Positions 31,533 to 42,820 are shown, counted from the first letter of the stretch. The stretch: DNA of 64,000 nt from Chrysemys picta bellii (GCF_011386835.1 NC_088809.1:20861567-20925566); one strand, 5' to 3'. A program made the numbers and translations. The notes: generated from the letters alone by a model not told the origin.

Positions 31533-32565
31533 TAGGGCTGTCAAGTGATTAAATAAATGAATCCCAATTAATCACGTGATTAAAAAATCAATCGCAATTC
31601 ATCGCACTGTTAAACAATAATAGAATACCATTTATTTAAATATTTTTGGATGTTTTCCACATTTTCCAATATATTGATTTCAATTACTACACAGAATACA
31701 AAGTGTACAGAGCTCACTTTATATTTTTGATTACAAATATTTGCACTGTAAAAAAGAAACAAAAGAAATGATATTTTTCAATTCACCTAATACAAGTACT
31801 GTAATGCGATCTCTTTATCATGAAAGTTGAACTTACAAATGTAGAATTATGTACAAAAAAACCTCCACTGAAAAATAAAACAATGTAAAACTTTAGAGCC
31901 TAGAAAGTCCACTCAGTCCTACTTCTTGTTCAGCCAATCGCGCAGACAAACAAGTTTGTTTACATTTACGGGAGATAACGCTGCCTGCTTCTTGCTTACA
32001 ATGTCACCTGAAAGTGAGAACAGGTGTTCGCATAACACTGTTGTAGCTGGTGTCGCAAGATATTTACGTGACAGATGTGGTAAAGATTTACATCTCTTCA
32101 AACTTCGACCACCATTCCACAGGATGTACAGCCATGCTGATGACGGGTTCTGCTTGATAACAATCCAAAGCAGTGCAGACCGATGCATGTTCATTTTCAT
32201 CATCTGAGTCAGATACCACAAGCAGAAGGTTGATTTTCTTTTTTGGTGATTCGGGTTCTGTAGTTTCCGCATCGGAGTGTTGCTCTTTTAAGACTTCTGA
32301 AAGCATGCTGCACATCCTGTCCCTCTGAGATTTTGGACGGCACTTCAGATTCTTAAACCTTGGGTTGAGAGCTGTAGCTATTTTTAGAAATCTCACATTG
32401 GTACCTTCTTTGCATTTTGTCAAATCTGCTGTGAAAGTGTTCTCAAAACGAACATGTGCTGGGTCATCATCCGAGAATGTTTTAACATGAAATATATGAC
32501 AGAAAGCAGGTAAAACACAGAGCAGGAGACATACAATTCTCCCCAAGGGGTTCAGTCACAAATTT
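31533..32565 (-). pseudogene. hAT transposase C-terminal half, long arm (minus strand)
   Basis: The arm starts with terminal sequence TAGGGCTGTCAAGTG next to the target duplication ATTGCAAT (31525-31532). Minus-strand translation from 32546 gives FENTFTADLTKCKEGTNVRF, KIATALNPRFKNL, VSDSDDENEHAS and HPVEWWSKFEE. After a frameshift near 32095 it continues with YLATPATTVLCEHLFSLSGD and SPVNVNKLVCLRDWLNKK, ending at 31919. The second part is the hAT C-terminal dimerisation domain (PATTV...E..FS.SG..V). The N-terminal half of the transposase is absent. About 385 bp of 3' non-coding sequence follow. Confidence 0.9.
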
Positions 32566-32586
32566 AATTAATGCATTATTTTTTTA

Positions 32587-33203
32587 ATGAGAATCATCAG
32601 CATGGAAGCAAGTCCTCTGGAATGGTGGCCGAAGCATGAAGAGGCATATGAATGTTTAGCAGATTTGGCATGTAAATATCTTGCGACAGCTACAACAGTG
32701 CCAGGTGAATGCCTGTTCTCACTTTCAGGTGACATTGTAAACAAGAAGCAGGCAGCATTATCTCCCGTAAATGTAAACAAACTTGTTTGTCTGAGCGATT
32801 GGCTGAACAAGAAGTAGGACTGAGTGGACTTTCTAGGCTCTAAAGTTTTACATTGTTTTATTTTTGAGTGGAGTTTTTTTTGTACATAATTCTACATTTG
32901 TAAGTTCAACTTTCATGATAAAGAGATCACACTACAATACTTGTATTAGGTGAATTGAAAAATACCATTTCTTTTGTTTCTTTTTTACAGTGCAAATATT
33001 TGTAATCAAAAATATAAAGTGAGCTCTGTACACTTTGTATTCTGTGTAGTAATTGAAATCAATATATTTGAAAATGTGGAAAACATCCAAAAATATTTAA
33101 ATAAATGGTATTCTATTATTGTTTAACAGTGCGATGAATTGCGATTGATTTTTTAATCACGTGATTAATTGGGATTCATTTTTTTAATCACTTGACAGCC
33201 CTA
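32587..33203 (+). pseudogene. hAT transposase C-terminal fragment, short arm (plus strand)
   Basis: A short open frame (32587-32817) encodes ISMEASPLEWWPKHEE, LACKYLATATTVPGECLF and NVNKLVCLSDWLNKK, again the hAT dimerisation domain. It faces the long arm head to head. From about 32740 outward this arm is almost identical to the long arm, sharing rare variants such as ACTTTCTAGG and GTGTAGTAATTG. It ends in CTTGACAGCCCTA. The junction sequence between the arms also occurs at about 63235. Confidence 0.88.
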
Positions 33204-33227
33204 ATTGCAATGTCTAAGGTTGTGTAG
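33204..33227 (-). repeat. Inverted copy of host flank
   Basis: ATTGCAATGTCTAAGGTTGTGTAG is 24 bases; its reverse complement matches the left flank of the whole element at 31509-31532 in 23 of 24 positions. The first eight bases form a palindrome, so they read the same as the target duplication. Confidence 0.9.
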
Positions 33228-33705
33228 AAACAGGCATCAGTATCTCCCGTAAATGTAAACAAACTTGTTTCTCTTAGTGATTGGCTGAACGAGAAGTAGG
33301 CCTGAGTGGACTTGTAGGCGCTAAAGTTTTACATTGTTTTGGTTTTGAGTGCAGTTAAGTAACACAAAAAAATCTACATTTGTAAGTTGCACTTTCACAA
33401 TAAAGAGATTGCACTGCAGTACTTGTTAGAGGTGAATTGAAAAATATTATTTCTTTTGTTCATCATTTTTACAGAGCAAATATTTGTAATACAAAAGAAT
33501 AATCTAAAGTGAATACTGCACATTTTGTTTTCTGTGTTGTAATTGAAATCAATATATTTGAAAATATAGAAAAACATCCAAAAAGATTTAATAGATTTCA
33601 GTTAGCATTCTATTATTGTTTAATAATGTGATTTCAACTGTGATTACTCACGATTAATTTTTTGAGTTAATTGCGTGAGTTAACTGCAATTAATTGACAG
33701 CCCTA
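33228..33705 (+). pseudogene. Displaced original end of the hAT short arm
   Basis: This fragment resumes inside the dimerisation domain (AGTATCTCCCGTAAATG, TTAGTGATTGGCTGAACG) and runs to TAATTGACAGCCCTA, followed by ATTGCAAT (33706-33713). Its variants (GTAGGCCTGAGTGGACTTGT, GTAGGCGC) match the short arm of the related element at 62585. They do not match the outer part of the adjacent arm at 32740-33203. It therefore looks like the authentic right end of this insertion. Confidence 0.75.
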
Positions 33706-33713
33706 ATTGCAAT

Positions 33714-35190
33714 ATTAAATTTCTGGGCTATATACCAATAACCTATGGTAAAATTAATCACTGTGGCAAGGGTCAACGTAAGGACTATCTGCCATTTAAA
33801 TCACAATTAAGTCTTATTTTAAAGGTTTAAATGACACATAAGTGGTACTTAGGTCTCAGGCTGGACTTCTCCATTTTACCTATATAGAAGTAATAAAATA
33901 TCCTAGCTAGCCAACTCATTTGAATGAGGTTTCTCCTACCTAACTGATTAATACATAACTTTTTCCATACTAAGATCTCCATCTGTGGTCTTTGCACAAA
34001 CATTATATTTGTATAATTCTCTTGGATCATCAGCTACCTGCATTCCCTGGTACTGGACTTTCTCTTCTGCCCAAATTAAAGAGCATATTGTTTTTAATTC
34101 ATTTATTGTTTTGGACATTGTTTCTACTAACTGAATTCCTGGAAATTCATTTTATAACCTGAAGCCAAAATAAAATTATTTAAAGCCACTGTATTTCAGG
34201 ATGTTTCTGGTGAATTTAAATATATCAATGCATTGTTGGCATACAGAGCTATTTTATGTTCTGTACCTTTAATAGACCGGAAAATTGTTTTTTATTGTGT
34301 ATTTAATTGCAGCAAGAGGTTCAGTTATTTAAGCAAAAATAAAAAGACGAGGGTATCATGATATGTGGAATCATACTTTGTCTTAAACAAGAGACATTTT
34401 TTAAAACGGCAACAATGAAATACAGACAACAACAAACAGGGTTCCACACAACTTGAGTTCCAGCTTTGTCTCCTCTGTTTACCTGGGACAGTACACTCCT
34501 TTATGCAGTACACTGGAGCTAACTAATGGCTGAAAAATGTGCTGCGAGTAAACACGTTATTATAGAGACTTCACACCTGTCTAATTCCTCTTTGCAAGTG
34601 TGTCGCTTCAACCAAGTTGCCATTTACCAAAATCCTAGCAGGTCCATTTGTATAGTGTTGAAATGCACTTCTATAACACAGGGATTTCTCTGTATCTAGA
34701 GCTAATCTGATATATTCCTGTTCTGAATACCAGGCCGAGTGTAAACAATTTGCGGTAGCTGATAATTGTCTCCTGGAAATAAGCCTGTCTGATCTTCAGT
34801 CATTAGGTGCAAAATCTAGATGCCACTTAAGTCCCACTTTACCCTACTTAGAGGAATTAGAAATGTAATAAATTAATTAACGAATTTAGAAATGATCTGT
34901 TCAAGACCCTTACAAAAATCTTAATATTTGCACTAAGGCATGAGACAGGCTGAGGGGAGGGTGCTGTCTTGTAATAGGTCACCTTCAAGCAGCAGCGTGG
35001 TGGTGGCATTTGGAGTACCAGAATATTATTTGTAAAAAGACCAAAAGACGCCATTAATTTTTAAAGGACTTGAGAAGATAGGTGGAATAGCCATCTGGGG
35101 TTGGATATAGTCTGCGGTTCAGATTCAGAGCAGTGAAAAAAAAAAACAGATGTTTCAGTTCCCTGGAATTCCAAAAAAGTGGAGAAGAAA
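33714..35190. other. No gene recognised
   Basis: AT-rich non-coding DNA with no named repeats. An A-run lies near 35135. Confidence 0.45.
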
Positions 35191-35197
35191 TTATTTA

Positions 35198-35399
35198 GGG
35201 CTTGTCTACATAAACAATTAGTGCGCGGCAAGCTAGGCTGTAAATCTACCTCACACTAGCTTCCTGTGCACTAACTGTCCATGTGGACCCTGCTGACTGA
35301 TAAAAGTTCACTAGTGCCCTTTGAAGTACCCCTGTTTCAAAGCGGGGTAGTTTTATAATCCAGCGTGCTGTGCGCTTACTGTCCGTATAGACAAGCCCT
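35198..35399. mobile_element. PIF/Harbinger-type MITE
   Basis: GGGCTTGTCTACATAAAC at the left and GTATAGACAAGCCC at the right are inverted copies. TTA precedes the element and TGA follows it, a possible decayed TTA target duplication. The interior is partly palindromic (AGTGCGCGGCA / CTGTGCGCTTACTGTCC). It is related to 7679-7850. Confidence 0.7.
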
Positions 35400-35429
35400 G
35401 AGATTCTATGTTTCTTTAAGGATTTACAC

Positions 35430-35870
35430 TTTTTAAAATAAAATTCAAAGGAATTTTAAAATGAAAGGCCATTGTGATGTTCTGTACCTTGGGGGTGCAC
35501 CCTGTAGCCCCCCGTATTCCTCATCTGTATATAATTGTGATATTACATATAAAGCATGCCATGTGAGTGGCTCTGGGAGCATTCATGCAATCTAGCTGGG
35601 TGTGGGGTCCCCACTTGTGGTTGTGCTGAGTGATCACAGCATCTGGAGGGGTTTGCTGCTGGTCACTATCAAGGCATTGTGAGACACAACCCAGGCTGGA
35701 GAGAATTAAGGGGGCACAGCGGTCCCACGGTCCCAGGCTGCACCCCAGGGGATCCCATCACAGCCATTTTGAATGAAAACATTTTGTTTTTAAAATGTTT
35801 CAATGGAGAATTTTGGTTTTTCCTGGGTGTGGTTGTTGTTGTTTTTACTGAAACAGTTCTCTGTATTTGA
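35430..35870. mobile_element. AT-rich MITE split by a solo LTR
   Basis: TTTTAAAATGAAAGGCCAT before the LTR and GCCATTTTGAATGAAAAC after it belong to one AT-rich MITE once the LTR and one GCCAT copy are removed. Confidence 0.5.
35468..35767. mobile_element. Probable solo LTR with 5-bp target duplication
   Basis: The 290-bp unit 35473-35762 begins TGTGATG and ends CATCACA, giving TG...CA ends with short inverted termini. GCCAT flanks it on both sides (35468-35472, 35763-35767). A solo LTR is what recombination between two LTRs leaves behind. No internal coding region is present. A 5-bp duplication fits Gypsy or some endogenous retroviruses; the class is not determined. Confidence 0.7.
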
Positions 35871-36240
35871 AACTGGCCTGCCTCCCAAGGTCTGTGAAAG
35901 TGAGGGATCATTGTCCAGGATGGGTTGTAGATAACTGATGATGCATTGGAGAGGTTTAAGCTGAGGACTGTAGGTGATGGCCAGTGGAGTTCTGTTGGTT
36001 TCTTTTTTGGGCCTGTCTTGTAGCAGGAGGTTTCTGGGCACACGTCTGGCTCTGTTGATTTGTTTCTTTATTTCCTTGTGTGGGTATCGTAGTTTTGAGA
36101 ATGCTTGGTGAAGATCTTGTAGGTGTTGGTCTCTGTCTGAGGGGTTGGAACAGATGCGGTTGTACCTCAGCGCTTGGCTGTAGACGATGGATCGTGTGGT
36201 GTGTCCGGGGTGGAAGCTGGAGGCATGAAGGTGGACAATG
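35871..36240 (-). pseudogene. Penelope-like element ORF fragment, inverted 5' part
   Basis: On the minus strand, frames carry HTTRSIVYSQ-like remnants (THHTIHRLQPSAEVQPHLF), RVPRNLLLQDRPKKETNRTP, ITYSPQLKPLQCII and DNDPSLSQTLGGRP in the order expected for the linker between reverse transcriptase and the GIY-YIG endonuclease of Penelope-like elements. Frameshifts break it. The next part of the protein is found on the opposite strand from 36233. Confidence 0.7.
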
Positions 36241-36505
36241 ATCCCTCACTTTCACAGACCTTGGTAGGCAGGCCAGTCCTCACCCACAGACAACCCGCCA
36301 ACCTTAAGCATATTCTCACCAGCAACCACACACCGCACCATAACAACTCTAACTCAGGAACCAACCCATGCAACAAACCTCGATGCCAACTCTGCCCACA
36401 TATCTACACCAGCAACACCAGCACAGGACCTAACCAGATCAGCTACAACATCACCGGCTCATTCACCTGCATGTCCACCAATGTTATATATGCCATCATG
36501 TGCCA
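36225..36505 (+). pseudogene. Penelope-like element ORF fragment, sense 3' part
   Basis: The plus frame contains DNDPSLSQTLVGRPVLTHRQ, KHILTSNHTPHHNN, NPCNKPRCQLCPHIYTS and STNVIYAIMC. This is the Cys-rich segment that leads into the GIY-YIG nuclease in Penelope-like elements. It stops right after the NVIYAIMC strand, so the nuclease itself is missing. The first 45 bp duplicate, in inverted orientation, the end of the minus-strand part (35872-35916). Confidence 0.75.
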
Positions 36506-37519
36506 TGGCTGGGGCAGGGGGCAATCAGGCCTGGCGAGGACAAAAGAAATGGAGCAAATGACTCCTCTCCTCTCTCACTTTTGCAAACCTGTGACCTCAG
36601 AGTTTTAGATTGTTCTTTACAGGCCGGTCCAACTCCAGTTGGAGTCACTGGGGGTCTTTCCATTGACTTCCCTGGTCCTTAGACTAGGTCCCATATTACG
36701 ATTTGGAAATTGTCTGTAAGGACTGATATAAATAAGTCAGACAGATGGAGTCAAACGGGAAAAGAGACTAGCACACAGACAAGCAGAACAACTGAAGCAG
36801 TTCCACTTCAGATTCTGTTCCAATGATGTCATCCCAAAGTGGTGTTGCAGGACAGAAGTAATCAGAGGACATCTGCAAATTAAAAACAAACAGAGCAAAG
36901 CCAACATCAATTTATGTAGAGAACATTTTGCCATTTGAGTTAGGGGGATCCGTTTTTAGCTCGGCACTTGTTGATTATTATTTTATGCTGGAAATAAGAT
37001 AAATGTGACACCTGTTCCATTTAATCACTTTTTTTTTTTTTTTTAGGATTTAGTAATAAAGAATGAAAGTGAGAGTTGTTAAATCATGTGTCTGATTAAT
37101 GGTTTCCTGCGGGGGGGAAATCATTTAACCACAATATAAAGCATTTTTGATTGAAAAGAACTTTAAATTGCATCTTGGAGCCAGGAGCAAAAACTGAAAT
37201 AATAAACTAACTAAAGCTCTTGTCCATTCAGATTATCACCATTGGTCTTGATGGGGCCTTATACAGTGGGCTTTTTTTTTTTTTATTGTCGCAATAGACT
37301 AATTCTTTTTCATTTTCATATGCAAGACTAGGCAGAGAGGTGAATGAGTGTGGATGAAGCAAAGCAGAGAAATCAAGGGGTGAAAGAAAGGGACATTGTA
37401 TAGAAATATGCAAAATGTTTGAACTGTCGACCATTTTGACCACAATTTGTACTAAGTTTCCATTTATAAATAGTTTATAAAGGTTAATGCACGAATGGAT
37501 GTTTTAAGAAATGGTTTAT
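36506..37519. other. No gene recognised
   Basis: Non-coding DNA with T-runs near 37030 and 37270. No repeat family named. Confidence 0.45.
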
Positions 37520-38880
37520 TAATGATCACACATAGTTATGATGACTTTGCGGGGCACAATCCAGATCAGTGAGGGGTTGTGTCACCCCTGCCCTGCAACC
37601 TGGGGTGCTTCACAATGGTTTGCTGCCGTAGCTCCCAACCTGGGCTCCTCACAAACAGCCAGACAGCATGCAGGTCCCATCCTGAGTGTCTGTGGGAAGC
37701 CACAGCCCTGGTCCAGCAACTCTGACCACAGCAGCCTGGCAGCAAACACCATCCTGTCAGCCTCCACCAGCCTTGGTTACTACTTGCAGGGTGACCCCAA
37801 CACACTCCTGTCCAAGGTTCCACCCCCCCCCCCACACACACACACAAAAGTGTGTTCTGCCCTGTCCTAGACAGTCCAGATATATTAGGTCCGTTAATTC
37901 CCCTAAAGGGTTCTATATACCGCAGTTTGTTATTTTTAACGGAGTTATCCACACAATTCACTTTAAAGACAACACTGGAATAGTTCTAGTTAAACACTAA
38001 ACAAGTTTAATTAGCTACAAAGGGGTAGATTTTAAGTGAGTACAGGTATAAGGCATTAAAGTCAGAAATGGTGGCAACACTTTCTAAACCTAACAATCTA
38101 GGCATGGTCCAAGGTGAAGTTCTTACCACAGGTTCTCAGTAATTTTGCTGACCAAATTCTCAGGCCAGGATCTGCTCCCAAAGTCCAAAAGCTGTTTCTT
38201 TTGTCTTCTTCGGTGGGAAAGAGAGAGATGGATAGGGAAAGATCACTTTGGATGTTTTTGTCCCTTGCTTTTATAGCCCAGTCGCCCTTTGAAATGCATT
38301 TTCCTGAGGATTATCCCTTGATCAAGTTACTTCCAGCTGTGAGGATGGGGACATGGAGCCTCATCCTGAAAGAGGCTTTATTGAGTTTACTAAAATGCAG
38401 ATTTGCCTATGCTCCCTCTCGCTGTTTCCAGGACCTTGTTGACAACTCACATGTACATCGAGGCAAACACACATTCCTTTGCTTAAGACCTGCTTGACCA
38501 GTCCTGCCCAATCGGAGCTATGTGGGTTTGAACATGTGCCACCAACATCATTCGGGGGGAATTCATAACTTTACAGATAATGTTGTTACATTTCACCATG
38601 ATATTATTGACTGGTGAGTTATTACTCTTAAAATGATATGTCACAAGGGCTAGCCTATACAAAGATTATTACAACTGTGTGTAGGGTGTCAATACAGGGG
38701 TGCATTTGGTCACAGTTATAAAGTCTGACTGGTCAATATGTGGCTTACAAACATCTTATACCAAGTCCTCCTACTGATGTGCTTGCAACCATCTGAACTA
38801 CATACTACTCATGTCTGTGACATACCTATAATATCTATTCATCCTTTATACCCCTACTTCAGGGGTAAACCTCATCTGTG
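37520..38880 (-). repeat. Possible retroelement-derived non-coding block
   Basis: Long stretch without real open frames, with a C-run followed by a CA run at about 37815-37850. Its texture resembles 20316-21454: ordered short motifs in a minus-strand retroelement-like layout. This is a tentative impression. Nothing coding supports it. Confidence 0.2.
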
Positions 38881-39119
38881 ACGGAGACAGAGCTTTTCAG
38901 GCACAGATCCTAGATGGCGGATTGAAATTCCGCAGGAACTCAGAACCATCCCAAATCTCACCCCTTCCACTCCAAGTGCCAGGCGCGTGTCTCCAGCCTG
39001 ATATCAACACCAAGCTGTACGGACATTGAAAACCAACCCCAAACCAAAACAAAATACTCCATTGCACATGCAATTCTCCCCCTGGGGAGAGGATAAGAGA
39101 GAATGAACCACATGTGACA

Positions 39120-39350
39120 GATGTCAGTCATAGCTCAGGCCCGGCTCCACACAGGTCTTTTGGCACCTAATCTCCCATGATGCAACAATAGCACTCCCAT
39201 AATGCACCATGGCAGTTGAACAAAAGGGAAGACCGAAGTGCATCATGGGAAATGTAGTTTGGCGAAGCAGCCCAGCCCACAGAGGAGAATGAGGATATGA
39301 GGCTTCCAAACTACAAGAACCATGAGGCATCACAGTGGCATTTCCAGATC
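39120..39350. mobile_element. ZNF143-motif core of an AT-rich hAT-like MITE
   Basis: Several copies of the CTCCCATGATGCA type occur, in both orientations. The best is TGCATCATGGGAAATGTAGT at 39239-39258. The core is homologous in design to those at 10983, 41120 and 58800. The AT-rich arms are largely lost here. Confidence 0.5.
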
Positions 39351-39880
39351 AGATTTGAGGATCTAGGCCTCCGACACCAGAGTGATGAAAGTGGTTAATG
39401 AACCTGAATGGACTAGTATAGAATCCTTTTACAACTGAAACCGTAATATAAAACGAAATCCAGGTTGTGATTTTAAACCAGCCATTTTGCAAACATTTAC
39501 CAAGCAGAGAAAAGTCTAGGCTGGATCCTGACAATAAATCTCCCTTATAAATGATAATCCGAGCTAGATACACTGAGGCTGTTATCCTCACTGGGCCCAT
39601 TGCCCGGCTTCCTTGCCCCCGAGCAGTCATCGACCCCACTCTTTTGGTTCGGTAGCATTTTTCACTCGCTTTGCACAAGGGCGAATGACCCCACCTTTTG
39701 CCAGGCAGTGGAAAATTGGGCCCATTATCCAGACAAATCCTGTTACAAGAGATCCCGTTGACTGTAAAAAGAACACGGTTGTTTGGTTAAAGGGAACAAA
39801 GCGGACCGAACGTTTTTTCCCAAATCGGCTGTATACCATGTACCATTATTGTTTGCCTAACGGTAGAGCTTAGAGGCTGG
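39351..39880. other. No gene recognised
   Basis: Non-coding sequence. Two opposing open frames of 70-109 codons have no recognised motif. Confidence 0.45.
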
Positions 39881-39884
39881 GATC

Positions 39885-40015
39885 ACAGCCCCATTGTGCT
39901 GGGCACTGAACGGACACACCGTGAGAGACAGTCCCTCCTGAGAGCATGGCCTCTTTGTGCTGGGTACTGCACAGACATACTGTGAGCATCAGCCCCTATG
40001 CTGAAGAGTTTATAA
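39885..40015 (+). repeat. L2-like relic, duplicated internally
   Basis: CCCATTGTGCTGGGCACTGA and then CTTTGTGCTGGGTACTGCAC repeat the same start twice about 65 bp apart. AAGAGTTTATAATTGAAAT then completes the L2-like region. Confidence 0.5.
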
Positions 40016-40865
40016 TTGAAATAGATGCAGAATGACTAGAGTGACAGATAAGGAGTCTGCCAACTGGACTTAGCTCTTCAGAGTCACTTCAACATAAGAC
40101 TATCCAGCCTCTCCTTGTACCTCATTTGGGCTAGATAGACTTTCTCTGTGGCTTCCTTCTGCTCCCTCTATGACTTTCCTGTCCTTGCCAACAGCATGAT
40201 GGCCCCGTGTTGAGTCAGGAGCAATGCCCGTTGCATAGGAAGGTGTCCTCCTGAGGATATGAGAGGAACTTCTTTCACAGGCCAGACGTGAGGCTGCAAA
40301 ACAGTGCAAGGCATTGCCTTTCCACCTTCCCAGCACACCCTGGGAGCATGCACAGCCTCTGCCAGCCATCCCTCCTGGAACACATAGCAGAGAAAGGCTG
40401 AAGCCCCAAGGTTCAGATCTGGCCTCTGGCAGAATGTTGCCCTGAGTGGGGTTGAGAGCTGGGCCTTTGACTCAGGCCCAGGCCTGTCAGGCAGAAGAAC
40501 TGTGGTGGAAACTTCAAAAAAGGGAGAGGAGAACCCCACAGTCCACCAGTGTGCCCCGAGGTACTTGGAGACAGAGAAAACTGGTCAATGGGTTACATCC
40601 AGGGAAGAAGAAGAAGAAGAAAGCAAGCTGGATCCTTGCTGATGTGTAGTTCCAGACCCTGAACTTAGTGTTTGATTGGTATATGCAATATACTGGATCC
40701 AAACCCCAAGGAGATCAATAGAAAGACTCCCACTTACTTCAATGGGCTTTGGATTGAGGTCTGAGGCCCTTTCTGACTACAGTGCCTCTTGCATCTACCT
40801 ACCAAGCTGCTGTCCATCCCTGCTATTTCTGAGGCGACTATCACCTTGGTATCGATACACCTACA
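40016..40865. other. No gene recognised; small palindromic MITE at 40690-40765
   Basis: GGATCCAAACCCCAAGGAGA and CAATGGGCTTTGGATTGAGG form an imperfect palindrome around 40725. An AGA run occurs near 40608. The rest is ordinary non-coding DNA. Confidence 0.45.
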
Positions 40866-40867
40866 AT

Positions 40868-41395
40868 TAGAGCTGCTTGGGAATTTTCCACTGAAGTGAT
40901 TTTTTTTTTTTTGACAGAAAATGCAGCTCACACCAAACTGATTTTTTTTCTCAGAAAATTTAGCTTTTGTGGATTTGTGTTTTTCCTGCCAGGAAAATCT
41001 AAACAAAATATTTGTTTCTGATTGGTTCAGCCCAAATCAAAACATGACAGTTTGTTGAACTGAAACGTTTTGTTTCGCATCTGCTTGACATTAGATCGCA
41101 TCTGCCAAAGGTGCTGCATTGCCTCATGGGAATTGAAGTTCAGGTGCGTAATGCCATCATTCTCTCCTATGGGCCAGGCTCCTTGGTCAGACTACATCTC
41201 CCGTGGTGCATCACAGTCTCCCCTCCAACTGAGCTGCAAGGTGCATCATGGGAGATGTAGTCCAGCCAGGGAACCTGGCCCATGAGGCCTATTCAGAACT
41301 TTTCACTCCATGAAAAAAAAAAAGAAGGTATTTCAAGCTTTTGTCCTGACATAGGATGAAAACAAATGCCAAAATCAAATTTCTCACTGGATAGA
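40868..41395. mobile_element. AT-rich hAT-like MITE with ZNF143-like core motifs
   Basis: It starts TAGAGCTGCTTGGGAATTTT and has AT-rich arms. The core carries TGCCTCATGGGAATTGAAGT (41120-41139), ACTACATCTCCCGTGGTGCA (41191-41210) and TGCATCATGGGAGATGTAGT (41242-41261). The last is very close to the published ZNF143 consensus. Confidence 0.6.
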
Positions 41396-42283
41396 ATTTC
41401 AGTTGACTCTACCAATAGTGAGGAACCACTCTCCCAACAGGTGTGCTACAGCCGCCTCCCTTCCAGCTGCTCCCCTCCCCTTCAGCACTCACAAAAAGTG
41501 TTAACTGCTGACAAACTACCCATCAAGCTGGAGAACAACCTGGAATAAGCCTTTTGCCTGAGATCAAGGTGGAATGGTTCCGATACTCAGCAGCAGGAGG
41601 GCTGCCCAGACCTCTGTTTTCACCCAGTCAGTGATTGTCATTTATTTATTATGTTCGTTCCTTTGTTCTTTTTTTTTATTATTATTCTTTTGTAGATTAT
41701 TTTTCCGCTTCACAATCAGAAGCTGCAGACTGGCCTTTTAATTTCCAATAAAACAAACCAGCAATTTCCAATCTCCCCCGCCAAAACATAGAGAGAATGA
41801 GGGAGAGAGACAGAGAAGAAAACATTGTCACCATTGTGTTAATTCTGTCAAGAGGGTTCTAATGAGCTATTTCCCTGTTCAGTGAATTGCGGTTTTGGGG
41901 GGGTTTCCTCCTCCCACCCTTAATTCCTTGACATCAAGGGCTTGGAGTGCATCTGAACGTAGAGAAATGAAAGCAAAATCAGAATGGCGTGCTCAGAATA
42001 AGCTGTTTGCTTTCCTCTGATTGTTGCCATTAATAAAACATTACATTAAATCAAGGCTGGAAAAATATAATTGGGACCATCCATCAAATTTCTAGAAGGA
42101 AAGGACTCCTGTTCATCAGGCAAATGGAGCAGTCACTACTACTCGACGAGTATAAATGTGGGGGGCGGCCCTAGGAAAACGTGAGCTGCGATTGGCTGAT
42201 GAACATTCGGGCCGTGCTATCGTCTCTCAGTAAACAACACTAGTCTCGGAACATCCTTATGATGGGACAGGGAAATGCGCAGC
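41396..42283. other. No gene recognised
   Basis: Non-coding sequence with T-rich and A-rich runs near 41665 and 42010. Confidence 0.5.
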
Positions 42284-42466
42284 TACATAGAATCATAGAA
42301 GATTAGGGTTGGAAGGGACCTCAGGAGGTCATCTAGTCCAACCCCCTGCTCAACGCAGGACCAATCCCCAACTAAATCATCCCAGCCAGGGCTTTGTCAA
42401 GACTGACCTTAAAAACCTCTAAGGAAGGAGATTCCACCACCTCCCTAGGGAACCCATTCCAGTGCA
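42284..42466 (-). repeat. CR1 LINE 3' end
   Basis: AGAATCATAGAAGATTAGGG, TTGGAAGGGACCTCAGGAGG and CCAACCCCCTGCTCAACGCA mark a CR1 3' terminus on the minus strand, 5'-truncated after about 180 bp. Confidence 0.93.
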
Positions 42467-42559
42467 ACTCAGGTTCACTTACATTGGTCATGAATACAGG
42501 AGGGAGTGTGGAGGTCTATTTAGAACAGGCAAAGAGGGAGTTGGGATATTAATGACACA

Positions 42560-42820
42560 AGGGGCAGTGTGATCTAGTGATTAGAACAAGTAAACGAGGA
42601 GTTCGGACTTATGTATGCTAATTAGATAAGAGGAAGTGTGGAGTCAAGGTTAGAGCAGGCGACCAGGACTCCTGGGGTCTATTCCTGGCTCTGATTCCTC
42701 ATGTGATCTTGGGAAAGCCACGTTCCCTCTCTGCACCTTGGTATCCCCATCTTTAAAGGGGGGCTAACAATGCTACTTCACTAGGTTATTGTGAGGCTTA
42801 ATTAATGCCTGCATGGTGCC
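42560..42820 (+). repeat. MIR/CORE-type SINE relic
   Basis: The head GTGTGGAGTCAAGGTTAGAG is followed by GACTCCTGGGGTCTATTCCT, ATGTGATCTTGGGAAAGCCA and TATTGTGAGGCTTAATTAAT. The order is that of MIR. A partial duplication of the 5' head precedes it at about 42568. Confidence 0.75.

Noticed and set aside
31525..33211. Simple reading of ATTGCAAT at 31525 and 33204 as the target duplication of one intact element
   Set aside because: The sequence after 33211 is the inverted left flank and not independent host DNA, and the true right flank follows 33713; ATTGCAAT is a palindrome, so its orientation is hidden.
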